From: Sphingopyxis sp. HIX | Lineage (GTDB): Bacteria > Pseudomonadota > Alphaproteobacteria > Sphingomonadales > Sphingomonadaceae | Direction of reading: 5' to 3' | Assembly (NCBI RefSeq): GCF_001468285.1 | Contig: NZ_LNSB01000032.1 | Coordinates: 1 to 63,109 of the forward strand | Length of the DNA stretch: 63,109 nt | In this document: one piece after another, positions 49,732 to 59,801 of the stretch | Layout: each line of letters starts with the position of its first letter | Position numbering within the stretch: position 1 is the stretch's first letter | The notes under the pieces: model-generated | Database searches by the model: none | What the model was told of the DNA's origin: nothing | What the model saw: only the letters and a program-made list of their open reading frames with translations | Translations under genes and position numbers: made by a program

Positions 49732-49780
49732 CCTTCTCGAAACCGGCCGCGGTTTGGTGACCGGCGGTCGCGTTTTTGAC

Positions 49781-49862
49781 TCGCACAAAGCCACGAAGCC
49801 ACAAAGGGGAGCAGCCAGTGCGCGTCGCTTCCGGCGGCAACCATCTTTGTGGCTTCGTGCGA
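49781..49862. repeat. palindrome of CCACGAAGCCACAAAG units
   Basis: CACGAAGCCACAAAG (49792-49806) and CTTTGTGGCTTCGTG (49845-49859) are exact reverse complements, with flanking TCG/CGA. It resembles the CGCAAAG palindromes in design (purine-rich heptamer repeats) but differs in sequence. Confidence 0.75.
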
Positions 49863-50048
49863 GATATTTTAGAAGCTCGCTGGGGGCAGTCGCAAGCGCG
49901 GCTTTGGGACTGCGCTGCTTTTTCTTGCTTGCCCGCTCCCGCTGCGCCGCGTTAATCCAGCGCTATCGGGGCGAGGCAACCTCCCGGTCAGGCATCCGCC
50001 CAAGCGTTGCTTTTTCACCCGGCTCTGCCGGCTGGAGAAGCGTGACCG

Positions 50049-51380
50049 ATGACCGAATCTTCCCCTCCCTTAATCCCCAGTTTTGCCGAAGCGGTGCGCG
50101 CCTATGCGCGGATCGGCTGTTTGAGTTTCGGCGGCCCCGCGGGGCAGATCGCGCTGATGCACCGCGAATTCGTCGACGAGCGGCGCTGGGTCGACGAGGC
50201 GACCTTCCTCCACGCGCTCAATTTCTGCCACCTGTTGCCCGGACCCGAGGCGCAGCAGCTCGCGACGTGGATCGGCTGGCGGCTGCACGGGCTGCGCGGC
50301 GGGCTGGTCGCGGGGCTGCTGTTCATCATCCCCGGCGCGCTGGTCATGCTCGGCCTGTCGGCGCTCTATGTGATGGCGACGGGGGTCGACTGGTTTGCGG
50401 CGCTGTTTCTCGGGATCAAGGCTGCGGTGCTCGCGATCGTCGTGCAGGCGCTGCTCAGGATCGCGGGGCGGGCGCTCAAGACGCCACTCCAGCGAGGGAT
50501 AGCGGTCGCGTCCTTTGTCGCCATTGCAATCCTGACCCTGCCCTTCCCGGTCGTGATCCTCGGCGCGCTGCTTGTCGGCTGGGCGGCGGGGCGCTGGCGG
50601 CCCGAGTGGCTGAAGCTCGCGCCCGCCGCGGCGACGCCGGCCCCGCCTGCGCGGTCGGCGTGGCGGCAGAGCCTCTCGGCGGTGCTCGGCTGGGGCGCAA
50701 TCTGGGCGGCCCCGATGCTGCTGATCCTCGTCACGCTCGGCAAACAGCATGTGCTCTGGGACATCGGGGTCTTTTTCTCGCAGCTCGCGGTGGTGACCTT
50801 CGGCGGCGCCTATGCGGTGCTCGCCTATATGGCGCAGGAGGCGGTGTCGGGTTACGGCTGGCTGCGGCCGGGCGAGATGGCCGACGGGCTGGGACTCGCC
50901 GAGACCACGCCGGGGCCGCTGATCCTGGTCACGCAATTCGTCGGCTTCCTCGCGGCCTATCGCGACGCGGCGCCCTTCACACCCTTCGTCGCGGCGTTGC
51001 TCGGCGCGGGTCTGACTCTCTGGGTGACCTTTGCGCCCTGTTTCCTGTGGATCTTCGCCTTTGCGCCGTGGATCGACCGGCTCGAGCGCGCCGCGGGGCT
51101 GAAGGGCGCGCTGGCGGCGGTGACCGCGGCGGTCGTCGGCGTGATCGCCAACCTGTCCTTGTGGTTCGCGCTGCACGTGCTGTTCCGGCGGCTCGAACCG
51201 AGTGGCTGGGGTTTCGAGGTGCCGGTGTGGGCGTCGGTCGACTGGGCCGCGGTGCTGCTCGCGCTGCTCGCGGCGCTGCTGCTGTTCCGCCTCAAGCTGG
51301 GGATCATCCCGATGCTCGCGATCTGTTCGGTCTTGGGCCTGTTGATCGGGCCGGGCGGGGCCCTGCTGGCGTTCGTTTGA
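50049..51380 (+). CDS. chrA: chromate transporter, long-chain CHR family
   Basis: This is an inner-membrane protein of 443 residues with two homologous CHR domains, one in each half. The first has RIGCLSFGGPAGQIALMHRE (21-40) and ALNFCHLLPGPEAQQLATWI (56-75); the second has AVVTFGGAYAVLAYMAQEAV and LAETTPGPLILVTQFVGF. About eleven hydrophobic segments are visible. Family members expel chromate, though sulfate-related roles are also reported. It is monocistronic and enclosed by CGCAAAG palindromes on both sides (49664 and 51406), so it might be a movable cassette; this is inference. Confidence 0.93.
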   Translation: MTESSPPLIPSFAEAVRAYARIGCLSFGGPAGQIALMHREFVDERRWVDEATFLHALNFCHLLPGPEAQQLATWIGWRLHGLRGGLVAGLLFIIPGALVMLGLSALYVMATGVDWFAALFLGIKAAVLAIVVQALLRIAGRALKTPLQRGIAVASFVAIAILTLPFPVVILGALLVGWAAGRWRPEWLKLAPAAATPAPPARSAWRQSLSAVLGWGAIWAAPMLLILVTLGKQHVLWDIGVFFSQLAVVTFGGAYAVLAYMAQEAVSGYGWLRPGEMADGLGLAETTPGPLILVTQFVGFLAAYRDAAPFTPFVAALLGAGLTLWVTFAPCFLWIFAFAPWIDRLERAAGLKGALAAVTAAVVGVIANLSLWFALHVLFRRLEPSGWGFEVPVWASVDWAAVLLALLAALLLFRLKLGIIPMLAICSVLGLLIGPGGALLAFV

Positions 51381-51405
51381 AAACCCGCCCGTAGCGCCAT
51401 TTTGA

Positions 51406-51494
51406 CTCACGCAAAGGCGCAAAGGCGAAAAGATTTTGGCGCGGAGCAGCGCCCGTGGACCTGAACTCTTCGCGCCTTTGCGCCTTTGCGTGAG
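51406..51494. repeat. 22-bp inverted repeat of CGCAAAGG units
   Basis: CTCACGCAAAGGCGCAAAGG plus CG (51406-51427) is the exact reverse complement of 51473-51494, around a 45-base centre. It belongs to the same module family as 49664-49731 and lies between chrA and metC. Confidence 0.87.
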
Positions 51495-51570
51495 ATGAGG
51501 AATGGCCCGCTGCGCGGGCAGGAGCATGCCCGCCACTGGATTTTGCGCCCCGCGCCGCTAACAGGGGCGC

Positions 51571-52779
51571 ATGAGCAAAAGCGACGACGACAGCCTCCGC
51601 CCGGCGACAAAATTGGTGCAGGGCGGGCGGCGGCCCGAGTGGACCGGCGACCCGCGGCTGGGCGGCAGCATCGTCAATCCGCCGGTGTGGCGCGCCTCGA
51701 CGATCCTCTATGACAGCATCGCCGACCTGAAGGCGCGCGGGCATGCGACGCACGACAAGCTCTATTACGGCCGCCGCGGGACGCCGACGGTGTGGGCGCT
51801 CGCCGATGCGCTGACCGACATGGAGCCGGGCGCCGAAGGGACCTTGCTCTATCCCTCGGGCGTCGCGGCCAATTCGGCGGGCATGCTCGCGCTGCTCGCG
51901 CCGGGCGATCATCTGCTGATGGTCGACAGCGCCTATGAGCCGACGCGCGCCTTCTGCAACGGCATGCTGGCGCGGATGGGCGTGCGCACGACCTATTATG
52001 ACCCGCTGGTCGGGGCGAGGATCGCCGACCTGATCACCCCCGAGACGAAGCTGATCTTCCTCGAATCGCCGGGCAGCCTGACCTTCGAAGTGCAGGATAT
52101 TCCCGCGATCACCGCGGTCGCGCACGAACGCGGCGTGCTGACGATGCTCGACAACACCTGGGCGACGCCCTTGCTCTTTCCCGCGCTGGCGCACGGCGTC
52201 GACGTGACGATGATGAGCCTCACCAAATATATCGGCGGGCACAGCGACGCGATGATGGGGTCGCTGACCGCGACGCGCGCGGTGTGGCCGAAGCTGCGCA
52301 GCGCGGCGTACCAGCTCGGGCAGGCGGTCTCGCCCGACGATTGTGCGCTGATGCTGCGCGGGCTCCGGACGCTCGACGTGCGGATGGCGCGGCACCAGGC
52401 GAGCGCGATTGCGGTCGCCAAATGGCTGGCGGCAAGGCCCGAGGTCGGACGCGTGCTGCACCCGGCGCTTCCCGGCGATCCCGGCCATGAAATCTGGACG
52501 CGCGACTTCGGCGGTGCGAGCGGGCTGTTCGGCTTCACGCTGAAGGGCGCCGACGAGGCGGGGCGGACGCGCTTCATCGAGGCGCTGGCGCATTTCGGCA
52601 TCGGTTTCAGCTGGGGCGGCTATGAAAGCCTGGTCGTGCCGAGCAATCCGGCGGATATCCGAACGGCCGTGACTTGGGGCGACCCCGACCCGCTGCTGCG
52701 GCTGTCGATCGGGCTCGAGGATCCCGCCGACCTGATCGCCGATCTTGCGCGCGGTTTCGCCGCGCTGGGCGCGGCATGA
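51571..52779 (+). CDS. metC: cystathionine beta-lyase
   Basis: This PLP enzyme splits cystathionine to homocysteine, pyruvate and ammonia in methionine synthesis. The 402-residue protein has YGRRGTPT (66-73) for PLP phosphate binding from the partner subunit, YPSGVAANS (94-102), LDNTWATP (193-200) and the Schiff-base Lys219 in MSLTKYIGGHSD. The ending SWGGYESLVVP is typical of MetC. AGGGG precedes the ATG. Its stop overlaps the mscS start (ATGA), so the two are coupled despite unrelated roles. Confidence 0.94.
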   Translation: MSKSDDDSLRPATKLVQGGRRPEWTGDPRLGGSIVNPPVWRASTILYDSIADLKARGHATHDKLYYGRRGTPTVWALADALTDMEPGAEGTLLYPSGVAANSAGMLALLAPGDHLLMVDSAYEPTRAFCNGMLARMGVRTTYYDPLVGARIADLITPETKLIFLESPGSLTFEVQDIPAITAVAHERGVLTMLDNTWATPLLFPALAHGVDVTMMSLTKYIGGHSDAMMGSLTATRAVWPKLRSAAYQLGQAVSPDDCALMLRGLRTLDVRMARHQASAIAVAKWLAARPEVGRVLHPALPGDPGHEIWTRDFGGASGLFGFTLKGADEAGRTRFIEALAHFGIGFSWGGYESLVVPSNPADIRTAVTWGDPDPLLRLSIGLEDPADLIADLARGFAALGAA

Positions 52780-53705
52780 GCGTCAAGGCCGACCTGCGCG
52801 AGGGCGCCGAGGGCGTCGCCGCGTCGATGCAGGCGATCGGCATCGACGTCGGCCAGTATCGGCTGTCGCTGTACAGCGTGGCGTCGACGATCGTCGTGGG
52901 CGTGCTGCTCTATGTCGGCGTGAAGCTCAGCATGCGCGCGATCAAATGGCTGCTGCGGCGCAACACGCAGATCGACGACACCCAGCGCATCTTGACCGAG
53001 AAGCTCATCGCGATCGCATTGTTCGTGTTTGCGATGCTGTTCGGCATCGACCTGCTCGGCATCGATCTCACCGCGCTCGCGGTCTTTTCGGGCGCCGCGG
53101 GCCTCGCGATCGGCTTCGGGCTGCAGAAGACCGTCGGCAATCTGATCGCGGGGATCATCCTGCTGATGGACCGCTCGATCAAGCCGGGCGACGTGATCGT
53201 CGTCGGCGACGGCAGCAGCATGGGCGGATCGGCGACGCTCAATGGCATGCCCAATGTCGGGCGCGTCGCCAAGATCGGGGTGCGCGCGGTCAGCGTCGTG
53301 ACGCGCGACGGCAAGAAGCACCTCATCCCGAACGAACTCTTGATGACGCAGCCCGTCGAGAATTGGAGCTATTCGAGCCGCGACGTCCGCGTGCGGATGC
53401 GCGTGCCGGTGGCGTATGACTGCGACCTGCGCGCAGCACAGGCGATCATGGTCGACGTCGCGAAGGCGAATCCGCGCATCCTGACCGATCCCGAGCCGGT
53501 GGTGTGGATCACGGCGTTCGGCGAACGCGCGGTCGAGCACGAACTCCGCTACTGGATCTCCGACCCCGAGGCGGGGCTGGGCAATATCCAGGGCGAGGTG
53601 TTCCTGGGGATCTGGGACCGCTTCAAGGACGCGGGGATCAGGATTCCCTATCCGCGGACCGATGTTCGGGTGTTGGCGGACGAGGGCGCATCCGAGAATA
53701 AATAG
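52776..53705 (+). CDS. mscS: small-conductance mechanosensitive channel (MscS family)
   Basis: This inner-membrane pressure-release channel has 309 residues. It has three transmembrane segments (about 30-50, 74-92 and 97-131). The pore helix with family motif SGAAGLAIGFGLQKTVGNLI (105-124) is followed by KPGDVIVV, a beta domain and a mixed C-terminal domain (VRVRMRVPVAYDCDLRAAQA). It starts inside the metC stop (ATGA) and ends in a strong terminator. Confidence 0.93.
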   Translation: MSVKADLREGAEGVAASMQAIGIDVGQYRLSLYSVASTIVVGVLLYVGVKLSMRAIKWLLRRNTQIDDTQRILTEKLIAIALFVFAMLFGIDLLGIDLTALAVFSGAAGLAIGFGLQKTVGNLIAGIILLMDRSIKPGDVIVVGDGSSMGGSATLNGMPNVGRVAKIGVRAVSVVTRDGKKHLIPNELLMTQPVENWSYSSRDVRVRMRVPVAYDCDLRAAQAIMVDVAKANPRILTDPEPVVWITAFGERAVEHELRYWISDPEAGLGNIQGEVFLGIWDRFKDAGIRIPYPRTDVRVLADEGASENK

Positions 53706-53737
53706 CGTCGCCCCCGCCTTCGCGGGGGCGACGTTTT
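53706..53737. terminator. bidirectional intrinsic terminator between mscS and ppa
   Basis: CGTCGCCCCCGC (53706-53717) and GCGGGGGCGACG (53722-53733) form a perfect 12-bp stem with a CTTC loop. TTTT follows on the plus strand, and a T-rich CTATTTATT follows on the minus strand. It can serve both convergent genes. Confidence 0.88.
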
Positions 53738-53739
53738 AA

Positions 53740-54276
53740 TCAGAACCCCACCTTCTTCGCGCGTTCGACGCATTCGACGATGATGCGCTTGGCTTCCTCG
53801 ACGTCGCCCCAGCCGTTGAGCTTCGCCCATTTGCCGGGTTCGAGGTCCTTATAGTGGGTGAAGAAATGCTCGATCTGCTGAAGCACGATCGGCGGCATCT
53901 GGGTGTAGCTCGCGACGTCGGCATAATAAGGGAAGGTCTTGTTGACCGGCACGCAGAGCAATTTCTCGTCGCCGCCGGCATCGTCTTCCATCAAAAGCAC
54001 GCCGATCGGGCGGCACTTCACCACCGCGCCCGCGACGATCGGCGAGCGCGCGACGACGAGGGCGTCGAGCGGGTCGCCGTCCTCGCCCAGCGTGTGCGGC
54101 ACGAAGCCGTAGTTGGCGGGATAGCGCATCGGGGTGTGCAGGAAGCGGTCGACGAAGAGCGCGCCCGACGCCTTGTCGAACTCATACTTCACCGGCTCGC
54201 CGCCGATCGGCACTTCGATCAGCACGTTCAGGCTGTCGGGCGGGCTGTCGCCGGCCGGGATCAGGTCGATGCGCAT
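53740..54276 (-). CDS. ppa: inorganic pyrophosphatase (family I)
   Basis: The enzyme hydrolyses pyrophosphate to phosphate, pulling biosynthetic reactions forward. The 178-residue protein has the family I signature DGDPLDALV (66-74), with its metal-binding aspartates, plus RYPANYGFVPHT (51-62) and KWAKLNGWGDVEEAKRII near the C-terminus. The start has only a weak upstream GGA. It lies 88 bases downstream of the M61 peptidase gene on the same strand, so partial co-transcription is possible. Confidence 0.97.
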   Translation of the reverse strand: MRIDLIPAGDSPPDSLNVLIEVPIGGEPVKYEFDKASGALFVDRFLHTPMRYPANYGFVPHTLGEDGDPLDALVVARSPIVAGAVVKCRPIGVLLMEDDAGGDEKLLCVPVNKTFPYYADVASYTQMPPIVLQQIEHFFTHYKDLEPGKWAKLNGWGDVEEAKRIIVECVERAKKVGF

Positions 54277-54364
54277 GGGAGATGCAGTCCTTTATCTATT
54301 GATTCGCGCGCGCCTTAGCCCTCGCGGGCGCAGCGCGGAACCCCTCGCTTCACAGGAATGCGAG

Positions 54365-56290
54365 TTAAAGTGCGCGTTTCGCCGCCAGCAGCTGGTCGAA
54401 CCAGTCGGGCCCGGTGCCGGTCTTCTCCAGATACGGCCAGCGCAGCCCGCCGCGATAGTCGATCTCGACGGTGCGATAGCGGCCGCCGCGTTCGACAAGC
54501 AATTTCACCGGCGTCTTGCCGTCGGTCGCGGCGCGGATCGCGGCCTCGATGCGCTCGCGGCTGTAGGTCACGCCGTCGACCGCGACGATCTTGGTCCCGT
54601 TGACGATGTCGGCCTTGAAGGCGGGCCCGTCCCACAAAATGCTGCCCGCGACGCCGTCCTTGTCGATGACGAGGCCCAGGCTGTGGGTCAGGTCGGCGTT
54701 CTTCGCGCGCGACATGCGGTCGCGGTCATAGACATTGGGCGCGTCGCGCCAGACGAGGCGGTAGCCGGCGGCCTCGATGCCGCCCGTCGGCGCGGGACGG
54801 CCGGGCGCCTGCATGCGGTCGCGCAGGAATTTCGCCCAGTCGTATGGATGCACCGCGTTCAGCGCCGCGACGACATCGTCGAAATCATAAGTGTCCTGCC
54901 CCCAGTCGCCTTCGCGCCCGCCGAAGAAGGCCTTGGCGAAATCGTCGAGGCTCTTCGCATTATTGGTTGCTTGCCGGATCAGCATGTCGGCCTCGAGCCA
55001 CATCAGCCCGCCCTCGTTGTAATAATCCTCGGTACGCGTCGCGCTGGGGAAGGCGCGCGCCTTGCGCGCCGCGATGATCGGGTCGAGCGTCGTATCCTCG
55101 ACCGAGCGCCAGGCGCGTCCCGCCTGCACGGTGTAGAAGCCCGCGTTGGTCGCCCATTCGGCGAGGATCATCTCCTTCGACTGCATGCCCGAGCGGCCCG
55201 CGAGGACGAGGTCCCAATAGCTGGTCTGCCCCTCATAGACCCACAGCAGATTATCCTGCATCGGGGTGCGATAATCGGGGGTCCAGAGCTTGTCGGGACG
55301 GCGGTATTTGCCGTTCCAGCTGTGCACCAGCTCGTGCGGGAGCAGCCCGCGCTCGCTGTCGTTGTCGTCCCATTTGGTGAAATAATCGGGGTTGCGGCTG
55401 TTTTCGCTCGAGCGGTGATGCTCGAGCCCGATGCCGCCGAGCTCGTCCGACAGCGCGAGCAGGAAGTCGTAGCGGTCGAAATGGCGCACCCCGAACAGCG
55501 CGACGGCTTCGGCGACGAGCGCGGCGTGGCGCGCGATATGGTCGGGGCTGGCGGCGAGATATTTCTCCTCATCCGCGACGACATTGAGCGTCACGCCGTT
55601 GCCGAGCGCCCATTGGCGGAACCAGCGCCCCGCGAACATCGGGCTGTCGACGAGGTTTTCATAGCTGGTGACGCCGAAGCTGTAGCGGTTGCCCGAAACC
55701 TTGAGCCCGTCGAGCGCCGCGGCACCGGTCCAGCCCTCGGGCAGCAGGGCTTCGAGCTGCACCGGGATCTGGCGGGTGAAATATCCCGCGGGATAGAGGC
55801 TGACCTGCTCCCATTGCAGGTTCATCATCGCGGGGGTGACGACGACGCGGCCCTCCGCCGTGCGCGTCGGCGACAGGAAGTCGAAGGCGATGTCGATGCT
55901 CTTCACGCCGGCGGGAACGTCGATGTCGAAGGCGTAGACGTCGGTCGGCTGGCGCGTCCAGCTTAGCGGCTTGCCGCCGGCCGAGGCCTTGAACCCCGCA
56001 ACCTCGGCGATCGCGCCGCGCGGCGCATGCTTGCCGGGCAGCCACTCGGGATAGAGCAGGGTAAATTTGCCGGCCTTGGTGACCGGGATCGTCTGGCGGA
56101 CGTGGAAGATGCCGCGCGCGAAGTCGGTGGCGTCGACGCGTAGCTGCATCGTCCCCGGATAGGGGCGGTCGGCGGGCAGCGGAATGGTCAGCGGCTGGAC
56201 CACGGGCTCGGGGCGGCTGTTGCCCTCCTGCGCATGCGCGGGGGCGGTGAAAGCGATCAGGGCGGCTGCGACGAACGGTGCTTTTTTCAT
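54365..56290 (-). CDS. exported M61 family metallopeptidase with PDZ domain
   Basis: This 641-residue protein has a signal peptide ([16 protein letters not shown], 6-21), an N-terminal beta-sandwich, a peptidase M61 (glycyl aminopeptidase-like) catalytic domain with HELVH (His319, Glu320, His323) and the likely third ligand Glu353 in VYEGQTSYW, the upstream GLEHHRSS, and a C-terminal PDZ-like domain ([20 protein letters not shown]). It should act in the periplasm or outside on small peptides with N-terminal Gly or Ala. It is divergent from hisS with a 93-base gap. Confidence 0.9.
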   Translation of the reverse strand: MKKAPFVAAALIAFTAPAHAQEGNSRPEPVVQPLTIPLPADRPYPGTMQLRVDATDFARGIFHVRQTIPVTKAGKFTLLYPEWLPGKHAPRGAIAEVAGFKASAGGKPLSWTRQPTDVYAFDIDVPAGVKSIDIAFDFLSPTRTAEGRVVVTPAMMNLQWEQVSLYPAGYFTRQIPVQLEALLPEGWTGAAALDGLKVSGNRYSFGVTSYENLVDSPMFAGRWFRQWALGNGVTLNVVADEEKYLAASPDHIARHAALVAEAVALFGVRHFDRYDFLLALSDELGGIGLEHHRSSENSRNPDYFTKWDDNDSERGLLPHELVHSWNGKYRRPDKLWTPDYRTPMQDNLLWVYEGQTSYWDLVLAGRSGMQSKEMILAEWATNAGFYTVQAGRAWRSVEDTTLDPIIAARKARAFPSATRTEDYYNEGGLMWLEADMLIRQATNNAKSLDDFAKAFFGGREGDWGQDTYDFDDVVAALNAVHPYDWAKFLRDRMQAPGRPAPTGGIEAAGYRLVWRDAPNVYDRDRMSRAKNADLTHSLGLVIDKDGVAGSILWDGPAFKADIVNGTKIVAVDGVTYSRERIEAAIRAATDGKTPVKLLVERGGRYRTVEIDYRGGLRWPYLEKTGTGPDWFDQLLAAKRAL

Positions 56291-56383
56291 GGCGGCTCTT
56301 TGCCGCGAATCGCCGGGGAGGTCCAGCCGCGGCACTGCAAGCGCGCTTTGCCTTTCGACCAAAAGCGACTAGACGCCGCCGCC

Positions 56384-57631
56384 ATGAGCAAGGACAAATC
56401 CGCCAAGATCGCGACGCCGCAGCCGGTTCGGGGCACGCAGGACATGCTCGGCGACTTCGCCGACCGCTTTAGCCATGTCGTCGACACCTTCGACCGCGTG
56501 CGGCGGCTCTACGGCTACAAGCGCATCGAGGTGCCGGTGATCGAGCCGACCGCGGTGTTCGCGCGCTCGCTCGGCGAAACCACCGACGTCGTGTCGAAGG
56601 AAATGTATTCGTTCGACGATCGCGGCGGTGAGTCGATCACGCTGCGCCCCGAATTCACCGCGGGCATCGCGCGCGCCTATGTCACGGGCGGCTGGCAGCA
56701 GTTCGCGCCGCTCAAGGTGGCGACGCACGGGCCGCTGTTCCGCTACGAGCGGCCGCAGAAGGGGCGCTATCGCCAATTCCACCAGCTCGACGCCGAGGTG
56801 CTCGGCAGCGACAGCCCGCTCGCCGACGCCGAATTGCTCGTCTTCGCCGACCAGCTCTTGAAGGAACTCGGGATCGCCGCAGGGGTGACGCTCACGCTCA
56901 ACACGCTGGGCGATGCGGAAAGCCGCGATGCCTGGCGCACCGCGCTCGTCGATCATTTCGAGGCGCACCGCGGGAGCTTGAGCGAAGACAGCCTTGCGCG
57001 GCTCGACAAGAATCCGATGCGCATCCTCGACAGCAAGGACCCGCGCGACCGCCCGATCGCCGACAGCGCGCCCGATATCGACGCGTTTCTGACGAGCGAA
57101 GCGCAGGACTTTTTCGGCGCGGTCACGTCCGGCCTCGACGCCGCGGGGGTCGCGTGGGAGCGCAATGCGCGGCTCGTGCGCGGGCTCGACTATTATCGCC
57201 ACACCGCGTTCGAATTCGTCACCGACCGCCTCGGCGCGCAGGGCACGGTGCTCGGCGGCGGGCGCTACGACGGGCTGATCGAAGCGCTGGGCGGGCCGCC
57301 GACCGCGGCCGTCGGCTGGGCGGCGGGGATCGAGCGGCTGGCGATGCTGCTTTCCGACGACGTGATCGACACGCGGCTCGACGCGGTGATCGCGCTCGAG
57401 GACGACGCGCGGCTCGCGCTGGCGATGCAGGCGCTGACGGCGCTGCGCGGTGCCGGCCGCTCGGCCGAGATCGTCGCGACGGGGTCACCGCGCAAGCGTT
57501 TCGACAAGGCCGCAAAGATTCCGGCGCACGCGCTGGTGTCGGTCGGCACGCGCGACGACGCGCCGCACATCAATGTGCGCGGCGACGGCGAGCGGGCGAA
57601 GGCGGTCGAGGCGATCGTTCGCACGCTCTGA
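56384..57631 (+). CDS. hisS: histidine-tRNA ligase
   Basis: This class II aminoacyl-tRNA synthetase charges tRNA-His. The 415-residue protein has PVRGTQDM (14-21), class II motif 2 at [16 protein letters not shown] (119-134), the histidine-binding [13 protein letters not shown] (266-278), and GGGRYDGL. The C-terminal anticodon-binding domain ends at [20 protein letters not shown]. The ATG at 56384 was used; the upstream extension overlaps the signal region of the divergent M61 gene. No clear Shine-Dalgarno is seen. The stop shares its A with the prfA ATG (TGATG). Confidence 0.96.
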   Translation: MSKDKSAKIATPQPVRGTQDMLGDFADRFSHVVDTFDRVRRLYGYKRIEVPVIEPTAVFARSLGETTDVVSKEMYSFDDRGGESITLRPEFTAGIARAYVTGGWQQFAPLKVATHGPLFRYERPQKGRYRQFHQLDAEVLGSDSPLADAELLVFADQLLKELGIAAGVTLTLNTLGDAESRDAWRTALVDHFEAHRGSLSEDSLARLDKNPMRILDSKDPRDRPIADSAPDIDAFLTSEAQDFFGAVTSGLDAAGVAWERNARLVRGLDYYRHTAFEFVTDRLGAQGTVLGGGRYDGLIEALGGPPTAAVGWAAGIERLAMLLSDDVIDTRLDAVIALEDDARLALAMQALTALRGAGRSAEIVATGSPRKRFDKAAKIPAHALVSVGTRDDAPHINVRGDGERAKAVEAIVRTL

Positions 57632-58698
57632 TGACCTCCGTTTCCGCCCGTCAGATCGACGCCATCATCGAACGCCACGCCGCCTTGCAGGCGCGCATGG
57701 CGACGGGCGATATGGCGCCCGCCGACTTCGTCGCGGCGTCGAAGGAGTTCGCCGAACTCGAACCCGTCGCCAAGGCCGCGGCCGAAGTGGTGCGGCTGCG
57801 CGGCGAGGTCGTCGCGCTGAACGAGATGCTCGCCGACCCCGAGATGAAGGCGATGGCGGCGGAGGAACTGCTCGCCGTCGAGGACGCGCTGCCCGCCGCC
57901 GAGCACGACCTCGCGGTCAAATTGCTGCCCAAGGACGTCGCCGACGAGCGCGCCGCGATGCTCGAAATCCGCGCCGGCACCGGCGGCGACGAGGCGGCGC
58001 TGTTCGCGGGCGACCTGCTCCGCATGTACAGCCGCTACGCCGACGGGCAGGGCTGGAAGGTCGAGATCATCTCGGCGAACGAGGCCGAGGTCGGCGGCTA
58101 CAAGGAAGTCGTCGCGAGCGTCGCGGGGCAGGGCGTCTTCGCCAAGCTCAAATTCGAGAGCGGGGTGCACCGCGTCCAACGCGTGCCGGTGACCGAGAGC
58201 GGCGGGCGCATCCACACCAGCGCCGCGACCGTCGCGGTGCTGCCCGAGGCCGAGGAAGTCGATGTCGCGATCAACGATGCCGACCTCAAGATCGATATCT
58301 ACCGCGCGAGCGGAGCGGGCGGCCAGCACGTCAACACCACCGATTCGGCGATCCGCATCACGCATATCCCGACCGGCCTCGTCGTGATCCAGCAGGACCA
58401 GCGCAGCCAGCACAAGAACCGCGCCAAGGCGATGCAGGTGCTGCGCGCGCGGCTCTACGACCTCGAGCGCGAGAAGATCCACAGCGCCGAGGCGTCGGCG
58501 CGCAAGTCGATGGTCGGCTCGGGCGACCGCTCGGAGCGCATCCGCACCTATAATTTCCCGCAGGGGCGCGTGACCGACCACCGCATCAACCTGACGCTCC
58601 ATCGCCTGCCCGAAATATTGGAAGGCGCGATGGACGAGCTGATCGACGCGCTGATCGCCGAGGATCAGGCGCAGCGGCTGGCGGGGCTGGGTGACTGA
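57631..58698 (+). CDS. prfA: peptide chain release factor 1
   Basis: RF1 recognises UAG and UAA stop codons and triggers peptide release. The 355-residue protein has the codon-recognition region [14 protein letters not shown] (184-197), where the PxT motif reads Pro186-Val187-Thr188, and the catalytic GGQ at 230-232 ([14 protein letters not shown]). It overlaps hisS by one base at its start and prmC by eight bases at its end. PrmC methylates the Gln of GGQ, so the overlap couples substrate and modifier. Confidence 0.97.
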   Translation: MTSVSARQIDAIIERHAALQARMATGDMAPADFVAASKEFAELEPVAKAAAEVVRLRGEVVALNEMLADPEMKAMAAEELLAVEDALPAAEHDLAVKLLPKDVADERAAMLEIRAGTGGDEAALFAGDLLRMYSRYADGQGWKVEIISANEAEVGGYKEVVASVAGQGVFAKLKFESGVHRVQRVPVTESGGRIHTSAATVAVLPEAEEVDVAINDADLKIDIYRASGAGGQHVNTTDSAIRITHIPTGLVVIQQDQRSQHKNRAKAMQVLRARLYDLEREKIHSAEASARKSMVGSGDRSERIRTYNFPQGRVTDHRINLTLHRLPEILEGAMDELIDALIAEDQAQRLAGLGD

Positions 58699-59548
58699 CA
58701 CGCCGATCTTCGCGGGCGTGGCGGAATCGCTGCGCACTGCGGCCAATCTGCTCGGCGCGACCAGCGACACGCCGCGGCTCGATGCCGAACTGCTGATGGC
58801 GCATGCGCTGGGGGTCGAGCGGCAGGCTTTGCTGCTCGATCCGGCGCGGTTCGAAGTGCCCGAGATATACGCCAATCTGATCGCGCGACGGATGGCGCAT
58901 GAGCCCATCGCCTATATCCTCGGCTATCGCGATTTCTGGACCTTGCGGATCGAGGTCGGGGCGGGGGTGCTGATCCCGCGCCCGGACAGCGAGACGCTGG
59001 TGGAGGCGTGTCTCGACTACGGTCGCGAACGCGGCGCAGGCTGGCCGAAGCGCGTGCTGGACCTCGGCACCGGGCCGGGTACCCTGCTGCTCGCGGTGCT
59101 GAGCGAATTTCCCGCGGCCAGCGGCGTCGGCGTCGATGCGTCTGAGTTCGCGCTCGCCTATGCGCGCGACAATGCCGAGGCGCTGGGCATCGCGGCGCGC
59201 ACCGAGTTCCTGTCGGGCGACTGGGGCGCCGGGATCGACGGTCCCTTCGACCTCATCCTCTGCAACCCGCCCTATATCGCCGACAGCGAACAACTGATGC
59301 GCGACGTCGCCGATCACGAACCGGCCGAGGCTTTGTTCGCGGGCGCCGACGGGCTCGCCGACTATCGCCGCATCATCCCCGACCTGCCGCGCCTGCTCGC
59401 TCCCGATGGCATCGCGGTGCTTGAAATCGGCGCGAGCCAGCATATCTCGGTACGCGAACTCGCCGAAGCGGCGGGTTTCGACGTCGCTTGCCGCCAGGAC
59501 CTCGGCGGCCGCGACCGCGCTCTCATCCTGTCCCGTTCGCGGCGCTGA
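58691..59548 (+). CDS. prmC: release factor glutamine methyltransferase
   Basis: This SAM-dependent enzyme N5-methylates the GGQ glutamine of release factors. The 285-residue protein has an N-terminal helical domain ([20 protein letters not shown]), the SAM motif LDLGTGPG (123-130), and NPPY at 192-195, which binds the glutamine side chain, plus [12 protein letters not shown] (94-105). It starts with GTG inside the end of prfA. The prfA-prmC pair is a conserved operon. Confidence 0.95.
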   Translation: MTDTPIFAGVAESLRTAANLLGATSDTPRLDAELLMAHALGVERQALLLDPARFEVPEIYANLIARRMAHEPIAYILGYRDFWTLRIEVGAGVLIPRPDSETLVEACLDYGRERGAGWPKRVLDLGTGPGTLLLAVLSEFPAASGVGVDASEFALAYARDNAEALGIAARTEFLSGDWGAGIDGPFDLILCNPPYIADSEQLMRDVADHEPAEALFAGADGLADYRRIIPDLPRLLAPDGIAVLEIGASQHISVRELAEAAGFDVACRQDLGGRDRALILSRSRR

Positions 59549-59801
59549 CCCGCAATAATTTGCTTGGTTTCGCGCCGAAAGCGGGGTAGGGGCGTGGGTA
59601 CAGGCCTGATCAGGGTCCCTTTGGCGATGCGGAGCATCGATACTGGTCCGGCGGGTCTGCTTCCCATTTACGATGCTGGTGCGGGACGAATGTCCCGGGC
59701 GAGCGGTAACAGGAAGAACCGCGCAAGGGAGCGCGGGCACGACGCGCAAGGGCGCGGTCGGCCAAAAGGGGTTGGCATAGCTAAGAGCTTATTTCGACAG
59801 G
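59549..59801 (+). other. 253-base leader region of the DUF4167 gene
   Basis: No gene is supported. Small stems occur (GATGC/GCATC near 59626-59638; CGGGAC/GTCCCG near 59682-59697), followed by GC-rich CGCGCAAGGGAGCGCGGGCA and repeats of GCGCAAGGG. It could be a structured 5' untranslated region, as expected if the RNA-binding-like product regulates itself, but no known RNA family was recognised. Confidence 0.35.

Larger units (their letters stand above)
49622..50048. other. 427-base gene-free interval with two palindromes
   Basis: The interval contains the 31-bp palindrome at 49664-49731 and the related imperfect one at 49781-49862, listed separately. A GCAGTC/GACTGC stem (49886-49913) followed by GCTGCTTTTT could be a weak terminator. 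CTGGAG a few bases before 50049 is the chrA ribosome-binding site. No gene is supported. Confidence 0.65.

Noticed and set aside
49664..51494. CRISPR array from the repeated CGCAAAG units
   Set aside because: The units form single inverted repeats, not regularly spaced direct repeats with unique spacers, and no cas gene is present.
51381..51570. SAM riboswitch upstream of metC
   Set aside because: The interval is mostly a CGCAAAG palindrome. No conserved SAM riboswitch core was recognised.
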